Assembly (NCBI RefSeq): GCF_004358205.1
Contig: NZ_SMYO01000012.1
Span: forward strand, 1-64,000
From: Bacillus salipaludis
GTDB lineage: Bacteria > Bacillota > Bacilli > Bacillales_B > DSM-18226
Length of the DNA stretch: 64,000 bases
Direction of reading: 5' to 3'
The translations under genes and the position numbers were made by a program. The notes under the pieces were generated by a model. It was not told the DNA's origin. It did no database searches and saw nothing but the letters and a program-made list of their open reading frames with translations. Positions within the stretch are counted from its first letter, which is position 1. Each line of letters starts with the position of its first letter. Of this stretch, positions 16,799 through 26,500 are shown one piece after another.

Positions 16799-18784
16799 AT
16801 GAACCAGATATATGAAGGGACAACAAAGGGATATAAGAGTAAGTTAGATCCGGTAACATTTGAGGTTCTAAAGAATGCATTTGTAAACTTGGTAGACCAA
16901 ATTTCTGAGCAGATTTTAAGAACTTGTTATTCTTTTGTTATCTATAATCGTGACTTTAGTTCAGCGCTATGCGATGCAAAAGGGAACACAGTTATGCAGG
17001 GAACACAGGATATCTCGGTACACGTCGGAACTTTACATTTAAAAGCCAAAGCGATTCTTGAAGATTTTGGTGATGACATTCATCCTGGAGATGTCTTTCT
17101 GATTAATGACCCCTATCGCGGTGGAACACATTTTTGCGATGTCGGAATCATCCGTCCTGTTTTCCATGAGGGAGAACTCATTGCACTTATGCAGTCCACT
17201 GGTCACTGGGCAGATGTAGGCGGATCTGTCCCTGGTTCCTTTGATGTTCAAGCTCAAGAACATTATGGTGAGGGTACTCGAATTCCTCCGATCAGAATCT
17301 GGAGAAAGGGTGTCTATTTGGCAGATGTGGCCAATCTTTTAGTGGCCAACATGCGCCTTCCGGAGGAACGGTTGGGTGACTTGCGTGCCCAAGCGGAAGC
17401 TACTAGAGTTGGAGAAAGGCAATTGTTACAGTTGATTGGAAAGTATGGTAAAGAAACGGTTCTTACAGCGTTTGAAGAAGTACAGGATTATGTGGAAAGG
17501 TTAGCCAAGTCAAAAGTCGCTGAACTTCCTAATGGTACTTGGGAAACGGCCGATTTTATCGACATGGATCCTCAATTAGGTGACGGCTTGATTCCAATCA
17601 AGGTAAAAATGGAAATTAAGGATGACAAGATTCTTTACGATTTGAGTGGATCCCATCACTACATTGGGTGCTTCCTGAATGCCGGGTTCGGTGCTTCCTT
17701 TTCAGCTGTTGTGGCAGGAACCAAAACGTTCTTCCCTGAGATTCCTCTCAATTCAGGGTTTTATCGAGTTCTAGATGTGCATCTCCCTGAGAATTCAGTG
17801 GTAAATGCCCCATGGCCAGCTGCGGTTTCCGGTTTTTGCTCGGGAGCATATGAGAAAATTATGAATGCCATTTTTGAGCTTTGGTCACATGTTATGCCTG
17901 AAAGGGCATTAGCCTGTTCCTTCAATCTAGAATATTTATTAATTGGCGGATGGGATAAGCGAGAAAACTATGATAATTATTTTATGTGGTATGATTGGAT
18001 GGCAGGTGGACATGGGGGAAGAAATGAAAAAGATGGGGCGAATGCTCTTTCTCCAGTATTTGGAGTTGGTTTAAGCATACAGCCATGCGAAGGACAAGAG
18101 CGGCTTTCTCCTGTCGTTACTACACACCATAGCATCATTACGGATTCCGGCGGACCTGGTAAGTATCGTGGTGGTTGTGGGGTTGAAAAGGGGGGGATTC
18201 TCTCCCAAATCGATCGGACCGTCATGTCATATTGTTGTGACCGTTCAAGATCCATCACATGGGGAATCTTTGGAGGGCTGCCGTCTTATCCGCAAGGGGT
18301 TTGGTTGAACCCTGGAAAAGAAAGTGAGCAGTTTTTAGGGACCATTTTCTCGAATGTGAAAGTCGGGCAAGGTGATGAATTTGTTCGCCCTTCTGCTGGT
18401 GGCGGTGGATTAGGGGATCCGTTAGAAAGAGAGCCAAAACAGGTCTTGGAAGATATTATTGATGGCTATGTTTCTATCGAACGAGCTAAAAAAGATTATG
18501 GTGTAATTATTTCAGAAATGGATAAAGAAATTGATCTTTATGAGATCGATGAAAAAGCTACTGCACGCGAAAGGGGATATATAAGGTTCAATCGGAAAGC
18601 TTGGTTGACAATGGATATTTCGGAAGTGCAAAGATTATACAATGCGGGTGAAATTGATCGGCTTGATTTAATCCGGCGTTATGGTGTGGTGCTTGATGAT
18701 CACACAGGTGAAATCCTTCCTAAATCTACGAAGCAGTATCGGGAAATGTTGTATAAAAGAACGTTGCAATACTGGGAAGAATAA
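16799..18784 (+). CDS. hyuB: Hydantoinase/oxoprolinase family subunit B
   Basis: A 661-residue HyuB subunit: LDPVTFEVLKNAFVNLVDQI at the N-terminus, RDFSSALCDAKGN, HPGDVFLINDPYRGGTHFCDV with likely metal ligands, FCSGAYEKIMNAIFELW, and a C-terminal GGPGKYRGGCG and PSAGGGGLGDPLER. It forms the catalytic complex with HyuA. The frame is open from 16778, but AAGGAGG (16786-16792) sets the start at the ATG at 16799, two bases after the hyuA stop. Transcription ends at a terminator before the regulator gene, so hyuAB is its own sigma-54 unit. Confidence 0.88.
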   Translation: MNQIYEGTTKGYKSKLDPVTFEVLKNAFVNLVDQISEQILRTCYSFVIYNRDFSSALCDAKGNTVMQGTQDISVHVGTLHLKAKAILEDFGDDIHPGDVFLINDPYRGGTHFCDVGIIRPVFHEGELIALMQSTGHWADVGGSVPGSFDVQAQEHYGEGTRIPPIRIWRKGVYLADVANLLVANMRLPEERLGDLRAQAEATRVGERQLLQLIGKYGKETVLTAFEEVQDYVERLAKSKVAELPNGTWETADFIDMDPQLGDGLIPIKVKMEIKDDKILYDLSGSHHYIGCFLNAGFGASFSAVVAGTKTFFPEIPLNSGFYRVLDVHLPENSVVNAPWPAAVSGFCSGAYEKIMNAIFELWSHVMPERALACSFNLEYLLIGGWDKRENYDNYFMWYDWMAGGHGGRNEKDGANALSPVFGVGLSIQPCEGQERLSPVVTTHHSIITDSGGPGKYRGGCGVEKGGILSQIDRTVMSYCCDRSRSITWGIFGGLPSYPQGVWLNPGKESEQFLGTIFSNVKVGQGDEFVRPSAGGGGLGDPLEREPKQVLEDIIDGYVSIERAKKDYGVIISEMDKEIDLYEIDEKATARERGYIRFNRKAWLTMDISEVQRLYNAGEIDRLDLIRRYGVVLDDHTGEILPKSTKQYREMLYKRTLQYWEE

Positions 18785-18798
18785 TTAGGTTGTATCAG

Positions 18799-18838
18799 AA
18801 AACCCTTGATCCTGCTACAGGACCAAGGGTTTTAGTTT
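18799..18838 (+). terminator. Terminator after hyuAB
   Basis: AAAACCCTTG (18799-18808) pairs with CAAGGGTTTT (18824-18833), with inner TCCTG/AGGA pairing, and is followed by AGTTTTAAT. Confidence 0.75.
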
Positions 18839-18876
18839 TAATAATTTACACGCGCTGTCCACTGAATATAATATAT

Positions 18877-18952
18877 ATTTCAATTTTGAAATTTATTATA
18901 ATAATTAAAAGATTTTATAAAGTCTAACAACATTCATTTTCAAATATGAAAT
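18877..18952. promoter_or_regulatory. Two activator palindromes upstream of the regulator gene
   Basis: ATTTCA-ATTT-TGAAAT (18877-18892) and TTTTCA-AATA-TGAAAT (18937-18952) repeat the UAS motif of the hyuA promoter. No -24/-12 element follows, so at this place the protein more likely represses or adjusts its own sigma-A promoter, or these sites act as enhancers from a distance. Confidence 0.6.
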
Positions 18953-19028
18953 TTAATAGTAAAATAGAATAAAATACGTTCAAATTGTTACGGAATTATT
19001 TCTTTAATAAAGTTCTGGAGGTGAAAAG

Positions 19029-21125
19029 ATGATCCTTTGGAAAGATCTTTTGAAACCGATTTCAACAACCATCAACCATCAGTCTTCTTTACATGAAGCT
19101 ATGGAGTTGATTTGTAACGAAGGAGATGAAGTGGTTTTTGTAAAGGATAATGGGACGATAGTTGGATACTTCAATCATCAGGAATTAATTAAACAAATAG
19201 TTGAAAATGGAGACCTTCAAAAAAGGGTTGAATATCAAACGGATGTGTTATTAGTACCATTTCAAAATTCGGTTGAGTTCTTTCATAATGTATCGGTTGT
19301 TCTCGGGATAGATGAGCATGGCAAAGTGGTGGGATATTGTTCGTTAGAGGATGCAAGGAACAAATTAACACAACTTAAATTGCAACAAAAAAGCCAAATC
19401 TTTAATAGTGCCCGGATTGGAGTCATTACAACGGATCATAAATTAGGTATCACCTCTGTTAATGAGATGGCGGAAAATATACTGGGATTATCTAGTCGTT
19501 TCTTAATGAACAGGAATTATAAAACATTACTTGCGATAGATAAGCTAGAAGATGTCTTGAATGGAAAACAGTTCGTAAATGTAAACAACTCCATTAATTT
19601 TAAGCAGATAATCGGAAACTTCTCTCCACTTTTTAATGACGGAAAGATTGAAGGAATCATTCATATTTTTCATCTCCGCGAACAATTAGAAGAAGCGATA
19701 AACGAACTAGAGTGGGTCAGAAGTTTAAATGAAGATTTAAAAGCCATTTACTCTTCCGCGGACGAAGAAATTCTTGTCATTGATTCTAAAGGAGAAATTA
19801 TCCGTGCAGCAGGTACCTTTCTCAAAGATTTTTGGATGTTGCAATCTTCCAATCAATTGATTGGGAAAAAGGTAAATGAACTTCAACAGAGAGGTTTTTT
19901 TAAACAAAATATACTGGAAGAGACTCGGAAAAAAGGCAAAGGGATTTTTGTTCATGAAAACGCGAGAGGAAGAAAGATCTGGTCCGTTGCTACACCCATT
20001 TTTTACGAAGATAAATTAGAAAAGGTAGTCATTATTTCAAGGGATATCACGGAAATTAACCAGCTTCGGGAAGAGTTGGAGATAGAAAAACAAAAATCCA
20101 ATTTAATTAAACAAGAACTAGATGAAATGATCAAACGTAAGGACCATGAAAAAAAACTAATCTATCGTTCTAAAGTGATGGAAAATTTAGTTGAGCAAAT
20201 TAAACAAATCGCCTCAGTGGATTCTACAGTTTTGCTTTATGGAGAATCCGGGGTAGGGAAAGAAGTGTTTGCTCAAACAATTCATTCTTATAGTCAGAGA
20301 AGTGAGTATCCTTTAATAAGAGTAAATTGCGGAGCCATACCTGAAAATCTGATCGAAAGTGAATTTTTCGGCTACGAAAAAGGGGCTTTCACCGGGGCGG
20401 ATAAAAATGGTAAACCCGGAATGTTTGAATTGGCCAATCAGGGTACCATTTTCTTAGATGAAATTACTGAACTCCCCTTGAACTTGCAGGTTAAACTTCT
20501 TAGAGTGTTACAAGAAAGAGAAGTTATGCGAATTGGTGGCGTTAAAAGTAAGAAAGTGGATGTAAGGGTAATCGCGGCAACGAATAGGGACATAAAGAAA
20601 TTGATCGAAGAAAACAAATTTAGAGAAGATCTTTACTATCGTTTGAATGTAATCCCGGTAACGATTCCACCACTAAGAGAAAGAAATCATGATATCAGCT
20701 GTTTATCTGTGAATTTCCTAGAACAGTTTAATGCTACTTACAAATGGGAAAAGGCCTTAACGAGAAAGGCATTGGATGTTCTTGAATGTTATGATTGGCC
20801 GGGTAATGTAAGAGAATTACAAAATGTGATTGAGCGATTAGTCGTAACCACGAGAGAAAACTCTATTACCGGAGAAGATGTGATGGCAGTTCTTTATGGA
20901 GAGTCAAAAGAAACAAAGTTTAAAGCTATTATTCATTCCATTGTTCCCTTAAAAGAAGCAGTCGAAGAAGTAGAGGCGCAGTTAATTAGAAGTGCGATGG
21001 ATAAATATGGTACAGCAGCTAAAGCCGCTCAAGTACTCGGAATAAGTCCGGCGACCATTAGCCGAAGGATCAATAAGCTGTTTAACGAAGGAGAAAGGAG
21101 TAACCTCGATGTTTACGTTACCTGA
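19029..21125 (+). CDS. Sigma-54-dependent transcriptional activator (CBS-PAS-PAS-AAA-Fis HTH)
   Basis: This 698-residue enhancer-binding protein appears to have a CBS-pair-like N-terminus (about 5-115), two PAS domains (about 130-225 and 240-350), a coiled coil (REELEIEKQKSNLIKQELDE), and an AAA+ domain. The last holds Walker A GESGVGKE (405-412), GAFTGA (452-457, the sigma-54 contact loop, intact) and FLDEITELP. A Fis/TyrR-type HTH closes it (AAKAAQVLGISPATISRRIN). It should open the sigma-54 promoter of hyuAB in response to a ligand sensed by CBS/PAS domains. GGAGGTG precedes the ATG. Its end overlaps the next gene by 17 bases. Confidence 0.93.
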   Translation: MILWKDLLKPISTTINHQSSLHEAMELICNEGDEVVFVKDNGTIVGYFNHQELIKQIVENGDLQKRVEYQTDVLLVPFQNSVEFFHNVSVVLGIDEHGKVVGYCSLEDARNKLTQLKLQQKSQIFNSARIGVITTDHKLGITSVNEMAENILGLSSRFLMNRNYKTLLAIDKLEDVLNGKQFVNVNNSINFKQIIGNFSPLFNDGKIEGIIHIFHLREQLEEAINELEWVRSLNEDLKAIYSSADEEILVIDSKGEIIRAAGTFLKDFWMLQSSNQLIGKKVNELQQRGFFKQNILEETRKKGKGIFVHENARGRKIWSVATPIFYEDKLEKVVIISRDITEINQLREELEIEKQKSNLIKQELDEMIKRKDHEKKLIYRSKVMENLVEQIKQIASVDSTVLLYGESGVGKEVFAQTIHSYSQRSEYPLIRVNCGAIPENLIESEFFGYEKGAFTGADKNGKPGMFELANQGTIFLDEITELPLNLQVKLLRVLQEREVMRIGGVKSKKVDVRVIAATNRDIKKLIEENKFREDLYYRLNVIPVTIPPLRERNHDISCLSVNFLEQFNATYKWEKALTRKALDVLECYDWPGNVRELQNVIERLVVTTRENSITGEDVMAVLYGESKETKFKAIIHSIVPLKEAVEEVEAQLIRSAMDKYGTAAKAAQVLGISPATISRRINKLFNEGERSNLDVYVT

Positions 21126-21990
21126 AACCAAATTTGATTTTCTAGGGGACGAATATATTTATGCGGAAATTTCCAGAGAGATGAGTCTTGAGAATAATTT
21201 TAAAGCTCTGGCAATCACTGATGAATTGCGAAGGAGAAACATACCGGGGATTATTGATATCTGTCCTGCGAACACTTCCTATCTCGTTCGATATGATCCC
21301 GAGATGATAACTTCAACTGATTTGCATGATTATCTGATGGATATAGACATGAACAAAAGCCATCTATCTGAAATGAATCTTTTGACGAAGATCGTTGAAA
21401 TTCCAACCTGGTACGATGATCCCCTTACTCGAGAATACTCCTTTAAATATAAAAATAGACATCAGCATCCGGACTTGACAGACTTTGAGTTTGCCATGAG
21501 AGTTAATGGTTTTAAGGAAAGGAATGCCTTTATAGAGGCCCATTCATCCATACCCTATTTTATTACTATGACGGGTTATATTCCGGGAATAGCCTGGTGC
21601 TTCCCATTAGGTTTGTCCAAGGAAGAAATCATCCAAGTTCCAAAATACTCCAGTCCCCGTACAGAGACTCCAAATCGTGCGGTAGGTATCGGCGGGGCAT
21701 TTACCGCAGTCTATCCAGTTGATTCCCCAGGTAGTTACCAATTGATTGGCATGTCAGCCGTTCCTGTCTTTGATACTGGGTTTCGTTTAGAAGACTTGCA
21801 GAATGTCGTGCTTGCTCGTCCAGGGGATATTTGGAAATACCGTCCTATTGATGAAATTGAATATAGGAAAATTCGCTCCGAAGTAGAAAGCGGAACATTC
21901 ACTTATCATATCAAAGAAGTAGTGTTTTCCCCTGAGGAGTACCTTACAAAAGGAAAAATGTATATTCGTGAACTGATGGAGGATTTTTAA
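21109..21990 (+). CDS. PxpB/KipI-family subunit (5-oxoprolinase subunit B-like)
   Basis: A 293-residue member of the KipI/allophanate-hydrolase-subunit-1 family, with GYIPGIAWCFPLG and GIGGAFTAVYPVDSPGSYQLIG as the clearest motifs. KipI proteins are about 240 residues, so this one has an N-terminal extension. In PxpABC 5-oxoprolinase this subunit works with PxpC and with PxpA (LamB/YcsF). No pxpA occurs in this window, which suggests HyuA/HyuB take its place. GAAAGGAG precedes the ATG, which lies inside the end of the regulator gene. It is directly followed by its partner gene. Confidence 0.82.
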   Translation: MFTLPETKFDFLGDEYIYAEISREMSLENNFKALAITDELRRRNIPGIIDICPANTSYLVRYDPEMITSTDLHDYLMDIDMNKSHLSEMNLLTKIVEIPTWYDDPLTREYSFKYKNRHQHPDLTDFEFAMRVNGFKERNAFIEAHSSIPYFITMTGYIPGIAWCFPLGLSKEEIIQVPKYSSPRTETPNRAVGIGGAFTAVYPVDSPGSYQLIGMSAVPVFDTGFRLEDLQNVVLARPGDIWKYRPIDEIEYRKIRSEVESGTFTYHIKEVVFSPEEYLTKGKMYIRELMEDF

Positions 21991-22965
21991 ATGCTTAAAG
22001 TAATTGAACCCGGCTTATCAACCACTGTTCAAGATTTAGGAAGGGATGGTTATTATCATCTGGGGATGCCGCCTTCAGGAGCTGCTGATCAATATTCTTA
22101 TCAGATAGGGAATATACTTTTGGGCAATCCAGTTAACTATGCAGCGCTTGAAATAACATTGCTGGGGCCGAAACTGGAATTTTACAAAAAAACGATGATT
22201 GTCATTACTGGCGCTCCAGTTTCCTCCTATCTCAATGAACGACTGATTCCGATGTGGCAGGCGGTGGAGGTTAAACCAGGTGACGTTATGTCATTTAAAT
22301 TTAACCAATTAGGTGTTTTCAGCTATTTATGTGTATCAGGGGGAATTCAAGTCCCCGAAGTGATGGGAAGTAAATCCACCTATCAAACGACCGGTTTAGG
22401 AGGATTCAAGGGGAGGAATTTAAAAGCTGGAGATGAAATTGACATTGGTGAACCTCTGCCGGGTGTTTTTAAAAATGTAGGAAAAGCCATTCCTTCTGAG
22501 TTTATTCCGATCAACGAGCAAGAAATCCAAGTAAGAGTAGTCTTAGGGTTTGCTAGTTACCTGCTAACCGATGAGGGAGTTCGGACCTTGCTTAATAATG
22601 AATGGACCGTCTCCACTGAATCAAGTAGGATAGCCTATCGATGCCAAGGGCCTTCAATAAATATAAAAAATGACGAAACTCCGTTTGGCGCTGGCAGCGG
22701 GTTTTCAAATGTTGTGGATACGACTTATCCATTAGGAGGCATTGTACTACCTAATAGTGAAGAAATAATTTTGTTTCTAAAAGATGCGACGACAGGAGGA
22801 GGCTTTATGACGATAGGAACGGTGATTAGCCCCGATCTTGATTTAATCGCACAGCTTAGACCAGCTGCCAAGATCCGGTTTACTGCAGTTACAGTAAACC
22901 AAGCGGTGCAAGTAAGAAGAGAGAGAAATAAGAAAATCGGCCTTCTTGAAGAAATACTCAAATGA
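21991..22965 (+). CDS. PxpC/KipA-family subunit (biotin-dependent carboxyltransferase fold)
   Basis: A 324-residue KipA/allophanate-hydrolase-subunit-2 family protein: starts LKVIEPGLSTTVQDLGRDGY, then GMPPSGAADQYSY, GNPVNYAALEITLLGP, CVSGGIQVPEVMGSKSTY and LGGFKGRNLKAGDEI. It pairs with the preceding KipI-like subunit; the fused pair forms the C-terminal half of urea carboxylase. The ATG lies directly after the preceding stop, and GGAGG sits inside the end of that gene, so translation is coupled. It is the last gene of the hydantoinase/oxoprolinase island. Confidence 0.85.
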   Translation: MLKVIEPGLSTTVQDLGRDGYYHLGMPPSGAADQYSYQIGNILLGNPVNYAALEITLLGPKLEFYKKTMIVITGAPVSSYLNERLIPMWQAVEVKPGDVMSFKFNQLGVFSYLCVSGGIQVPEVMGSKSTYQTTGLGGFKGRNLKAGDEIDIGEPLPGVFKNVGKAIPSEFIPINEQEIQVRVVLGFASYLLTDEGVRTLLNNEWTVSTESSRIAYRCQGPSINIKNDETPFGAGSGFSNVVDTTYPLGGIVLPNSEEIILFLKDATTGGGFMTIGTVISPDLDLIAQLRPAAKIRFTAVTVNQAVQVRRERNKKIGLLEEILK

Positions 22966-23000
22966 ATGTAGAGAGATTTTACTTATATTAGTAATTACTA

Positions 23001-23029
23001 TTGACAGCGTGTTTATAATATTATAGTAT
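23001..23029 (+). promoter_or_regulatory. Sigma-A promoter of the structured leader
   Basis: A perfect TTGACA (23001-23006), a 17-base spacer and TAGTAT (23024-23029). It would start transcription near 23036, well ahead of the first downstream open frame. Confidence 0.75.
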
Positions 23030-23035
23030 AAAATT

Positions 23036-23213
23036 ACCAAAATTCACTCCCAGAAGGATTACCTCTTTCAAGAGCAGTGAATATATTCTTTGAACTCAAT
23101 AAGTAAACAAACTGATGAATCTTCTGAACTCCGAGAGATCGGATACATAAAGTAGATCAAAGCCAGTTGTATTATCCGGAATTATTCCGATTAATACAGC
23201 TGGCTTTTTTTGC
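23036..23213 (+). ncRNA. Structured 5' leader with terminator (candidate attenuator, class unknown)
   Basis: From the promoter at 23001 the transcript first folds ATTCACT (23042-23048) with AGTGAAT (23076-23082). It then runs into a strong terminator (23161-23211): a 14-bp stem AGCCAGTTGTATTA/TAATACAGCTGGCT with one G-U pair, and seven Ts. About 50 bases later a small cysteine-rich gene begins. A promoter, structure and terminator ahead of a gene suggest attenuation. I find no T-box, SAM, lysine or other riboswitch motif that I know. It could also be a free small RNA. Confidence 0.55.
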
Positions 23214-23262
23214 TATATGAGTCAAAGAATCACTAGAAAAACCTGGAGAGGTGGAATTGTAT

Positions 23263-23400
23263 ATGAACATGATCAGAGATTTAGTAGACAAGTGTATCAG
23301 TTGCCATCAAGAATTAGCCCCCTGTGAAAGGAATCGCAGCGAATGTCTGGATTGCCGGGATAAAACGATTGAGGCGTACGGGGATGATTCTGAGGAGTAA
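23263..23400 (+). CDS. Small cysteine-rich (zinc-ribbon-like) protein, 45 residues
   Basis: ATG at 23263 after GGAGAGGTGGA encodes MNMIRDLVDKCISCHQELAP, then CERNRSECLDCRDKTIEAYGDDSEE. Cysteines at 11, 14, 21, 28 and 31 form CxxC...CxxC, a likely zinc site. The acidic tail argues against plain DNA binding. I do not recognise a family. It lies between a terminator-containing leader and the UvrA-like gene, with its own terminator after it. Confidence 0.7.
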   Translation: MNMIRDLVDKCISCHQELAPCERNRSECLDCRDKTIEAYGDDSEE

Positions 23401-23420
23401 CAAGTGAAATGAATAGGGAA

Positions 23421-23461
23421 AAAGAAAAGGGCTCGGTTTAGGACTGGGCCGTTTTCTTTTA
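23421..23461 (+). terminator. Terminator after the small cysteine-rich gene
   Basis: AGAAAAGGGCTC...GGGCCGTTTTCT forms an imperfect stem followed by TTTATT. It separates the small gene from the UvrA-like gene 100 bases on. Confidence 0.65.
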
Positions 23462-23555
23462 TTAGTACAAATATTAATACAAAACACACAACAAATTCAT
23501 TTGAAGTTGTGCTAACATGGCAATACTAGATTTAGAGAAATGGAGAGGATATCCA

Positions 23556-26500
23556 ATGAAAATAAATCAATTAATTGCCAACAATATTAACCGTTTAGAT
23601 GCGGTCTTGCCGGAAGATCAATCGTTAGGAATCGCTGGTTTGTCTGGATCTGGTAAAACCACATTTTGTCAAACCATTGGTGAAGAATCCAAGAAGCGTC
23701 TCGTTTCCTTATTACCAAAGGCTGAATACCAGTATTTATTTCCAAATATTATGGAAACAAATTTCAGTGCCATCAAAATGGAAGAGATGCCTTTAGTACT
23801 TTTTCTTGGAAGATCATCGATTTCCTCCAATCCGCGTTCAACAATTGGCACCCATACCGGCGTCTTTACAGAGATTCGCGTTAGGCTTGCTGAAATATAT
23901 CATCTTTCCCCAGAAGTTTTTTCCTTTAATAATGAATTAGGCTGGTGTCCGGCTTGTAAAGGACGGGGAACTACCAAAAATGTCGAATGTCCAAAGTGTA
24001 AAGGCCGGCGCTATAATCTAGAAGTTGAGCAGAAACAACTCGAATTATTTGAAAAACCACATAGTATTTCAGATATCAATGAATTAAGCATTGAATCCAT
24101 CCTTTCACTTGCAGAGGTTTTACATATTAGTGAGGCGAAACAACTTATTCTTAAAAATATTATCAATATGAATATTGGGTACTTAACATTAAATCGGATC
24201 ATGGGCACATTGTCAGGAGGGGAATTAACAAGGCTTTACTTGGCGGAATTCATGGCAGCAAGTAGCAATACGGTAATTATTATTGATGAAATCTCCGTTG
24301 GAATGGATCATGAAACACTATTGAAGATATTAGAACAGATTACACAATTAGGCTATAGGAATCAAATTTGGCTGATTGATCATTCTGACACGGTACTCGA
24401 TGCAACGGAAGAGCAATTATTCTTTGGACCTGGCAGTGGGAAATATGGTGGGAAAATCGTGGAAGAATCGCCACGTCCAAAACCTATCAATTGGGAACGA
24501 AATCCGTCCATGCCACCTGAATTCTATCAATTTCAAGATCTTTATTGTCGTAATATTCAAATCAGAGAAATTCAGATTCCTAAAAATAGACTGGTCACCT
24601 TTACGGGTGAGTCTGGAAGTGGTAAATCCACTCTCGTCAATGAGTGTATTGCCAAGGATTTTCTAAAGCGATACCCAAAAGATAAACTGGTCATGGTAGG
24701 GCAGGACCGAAACCAATCAATTACCAGCCGGTCAACCGTTGCGACGTTTCTTGATATCAAAAGGAGACTAACTAAATACAGTGAAGATATTGAGGATATT
24801 TTTCAGCGTTCAATTGAAGATATTATTGATGAACTTCCAAATGAAGACATTACTCACAAGCGCTTGAGTTTATTGATCAAACTTGGGCTTGGTTATTTGA
24901 CGTTGGAAAGAAAAACACAGTCTTTATCGACAGGTGAATTTCAATGTGTCCATTTAGTTTCTGAGCTGTTTTCGAACTCAAGAAACCCGCATACGCTGTT
25001 TATTTTTGACGAGCCTTCAAAGGGTTTGTCACAAAATATTTTAAACCAATTTATTGATAGTGTACGGGTCATTCTACAAGATGAATCGGTTTCTATCGTG
25101 ATGATTGAACATAACGCCTATATGCTGGAAAGCTCTGATTTTATTATTGATTTTGGTAAAAGACAGCTTGCACCTGTCGAGCATCTTGATGTTGTTGGTC
25201 ATGATGATTTTTTTCGTCAAAATAACAGTGCAGAAAATGTGGCGCCATTGCACATTTCCTCAACACTTAAGCCTCAAAATGGTATTTACTACTTACAAGA
25301 AAATCATATTGCCTATTTTAAAAATGCCGAAAACGTCTATAAGGGCGGTATCTTAAAAAGCTTATCATCCATGGCCCGTCTGATTTATGGTGAATATGAA
25401 TCTGACACTATAGCACCCGTCATCGCCATTGATCTTGAAAGACATTTGTATAGTCAATATAGTTTTCTTTATGAAATTGGCGGCATCATCAACCATATTG
25501 TTGCGGCGCATCCAACCAATAAAGATACAAGAAGTTTCGATTTTTATCATCAAGAAAATCATTGTCCATATTGTTCTGGCCGCAGGATGATTGAAAAATT
25601 TGATATAGATGTTGTTATTCAGGACAAAACCGTTCCATTCTGGGATGGCCTCCTACATCCAGACGTGATGAAGGTATTAAAACATTATAAATATCCAAAA
25701 TTACAATTCCTCTTTGAAGAGATTAAGAATGAGCTCGGTCAAGATATTAGTAAAAGTTATAATGAAATGACGGAAGCAGAGAAGCATACCTTTCTATACG
25801 GTTATTGGGAAAAGACATTCTATGATAAAGAAGGAAAGACACGGCGGACATGGGAGGGCTTTAATAAAATCATTGGGATGTATATGGTTATTTCGAAATC
25901 AATCATTAAAGAGCAAATGAAAGCATCCAGAGAGATGATTAACTGCCCAGTCTGCCAAGGAACAGTGCTGAATCACCATAAAAAGCTAATCTATAGTGAT
26001 ACTGATATTCGAGTGATGATTGATCAGCCTATTGATCAGGTCATAAAAACAATAGGGAAGTTACCGGAATTGGAAAAACTAAAAGCGATTGTCGGCGGAG
26101 ATATGCCACTTACGGAAGATGTCTCCTTACTTCCAAGGGAAACTCAAGTACGCTTGAAAATGTTCGAACTGGAACGAGCAAGCTTTGTTGGGTATGAAAT
26201 AGTGTTACAAAATGTATTACCATTTTGGGACAGTATTAAAGGCAGTATCGAAGAAATAAGCAGCAAAAATCGGATCACCGTCTGTGATTTTGCCAATATT
26301 ACCGAAACGAGAGAAACCATTATTGATAAGTATTTCACCAATGGTAAATACAAAAAACTAACCTATGTCTATGAAGCGTTTGGTTACAAAAAAATTGTTA
26401 CCCAAATTAATAAGATTAAAGCAAGTCAGCCATGCCCGTTCTGCAAAGGGAAGAAAGTAATTTCAGAAGATAATCTTCATGATGGCGTGTTTAAATTATC

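Noticed and set aside
23036..23213. T-box leader
   Set aside because: The conserved T-box sequence (GGGTGGNACCGCG type) is absent and no aminoacyl-tRNA or amino-acid gene follows.
23517..23555. Upstream start for the UvrA-like gene
   Set aside because: The 13 extra codons contain the ribosome binding site (GGAGAGG) of the ATG at 23556, and UvrA-like proteins begin close to the first strand before Walker A.
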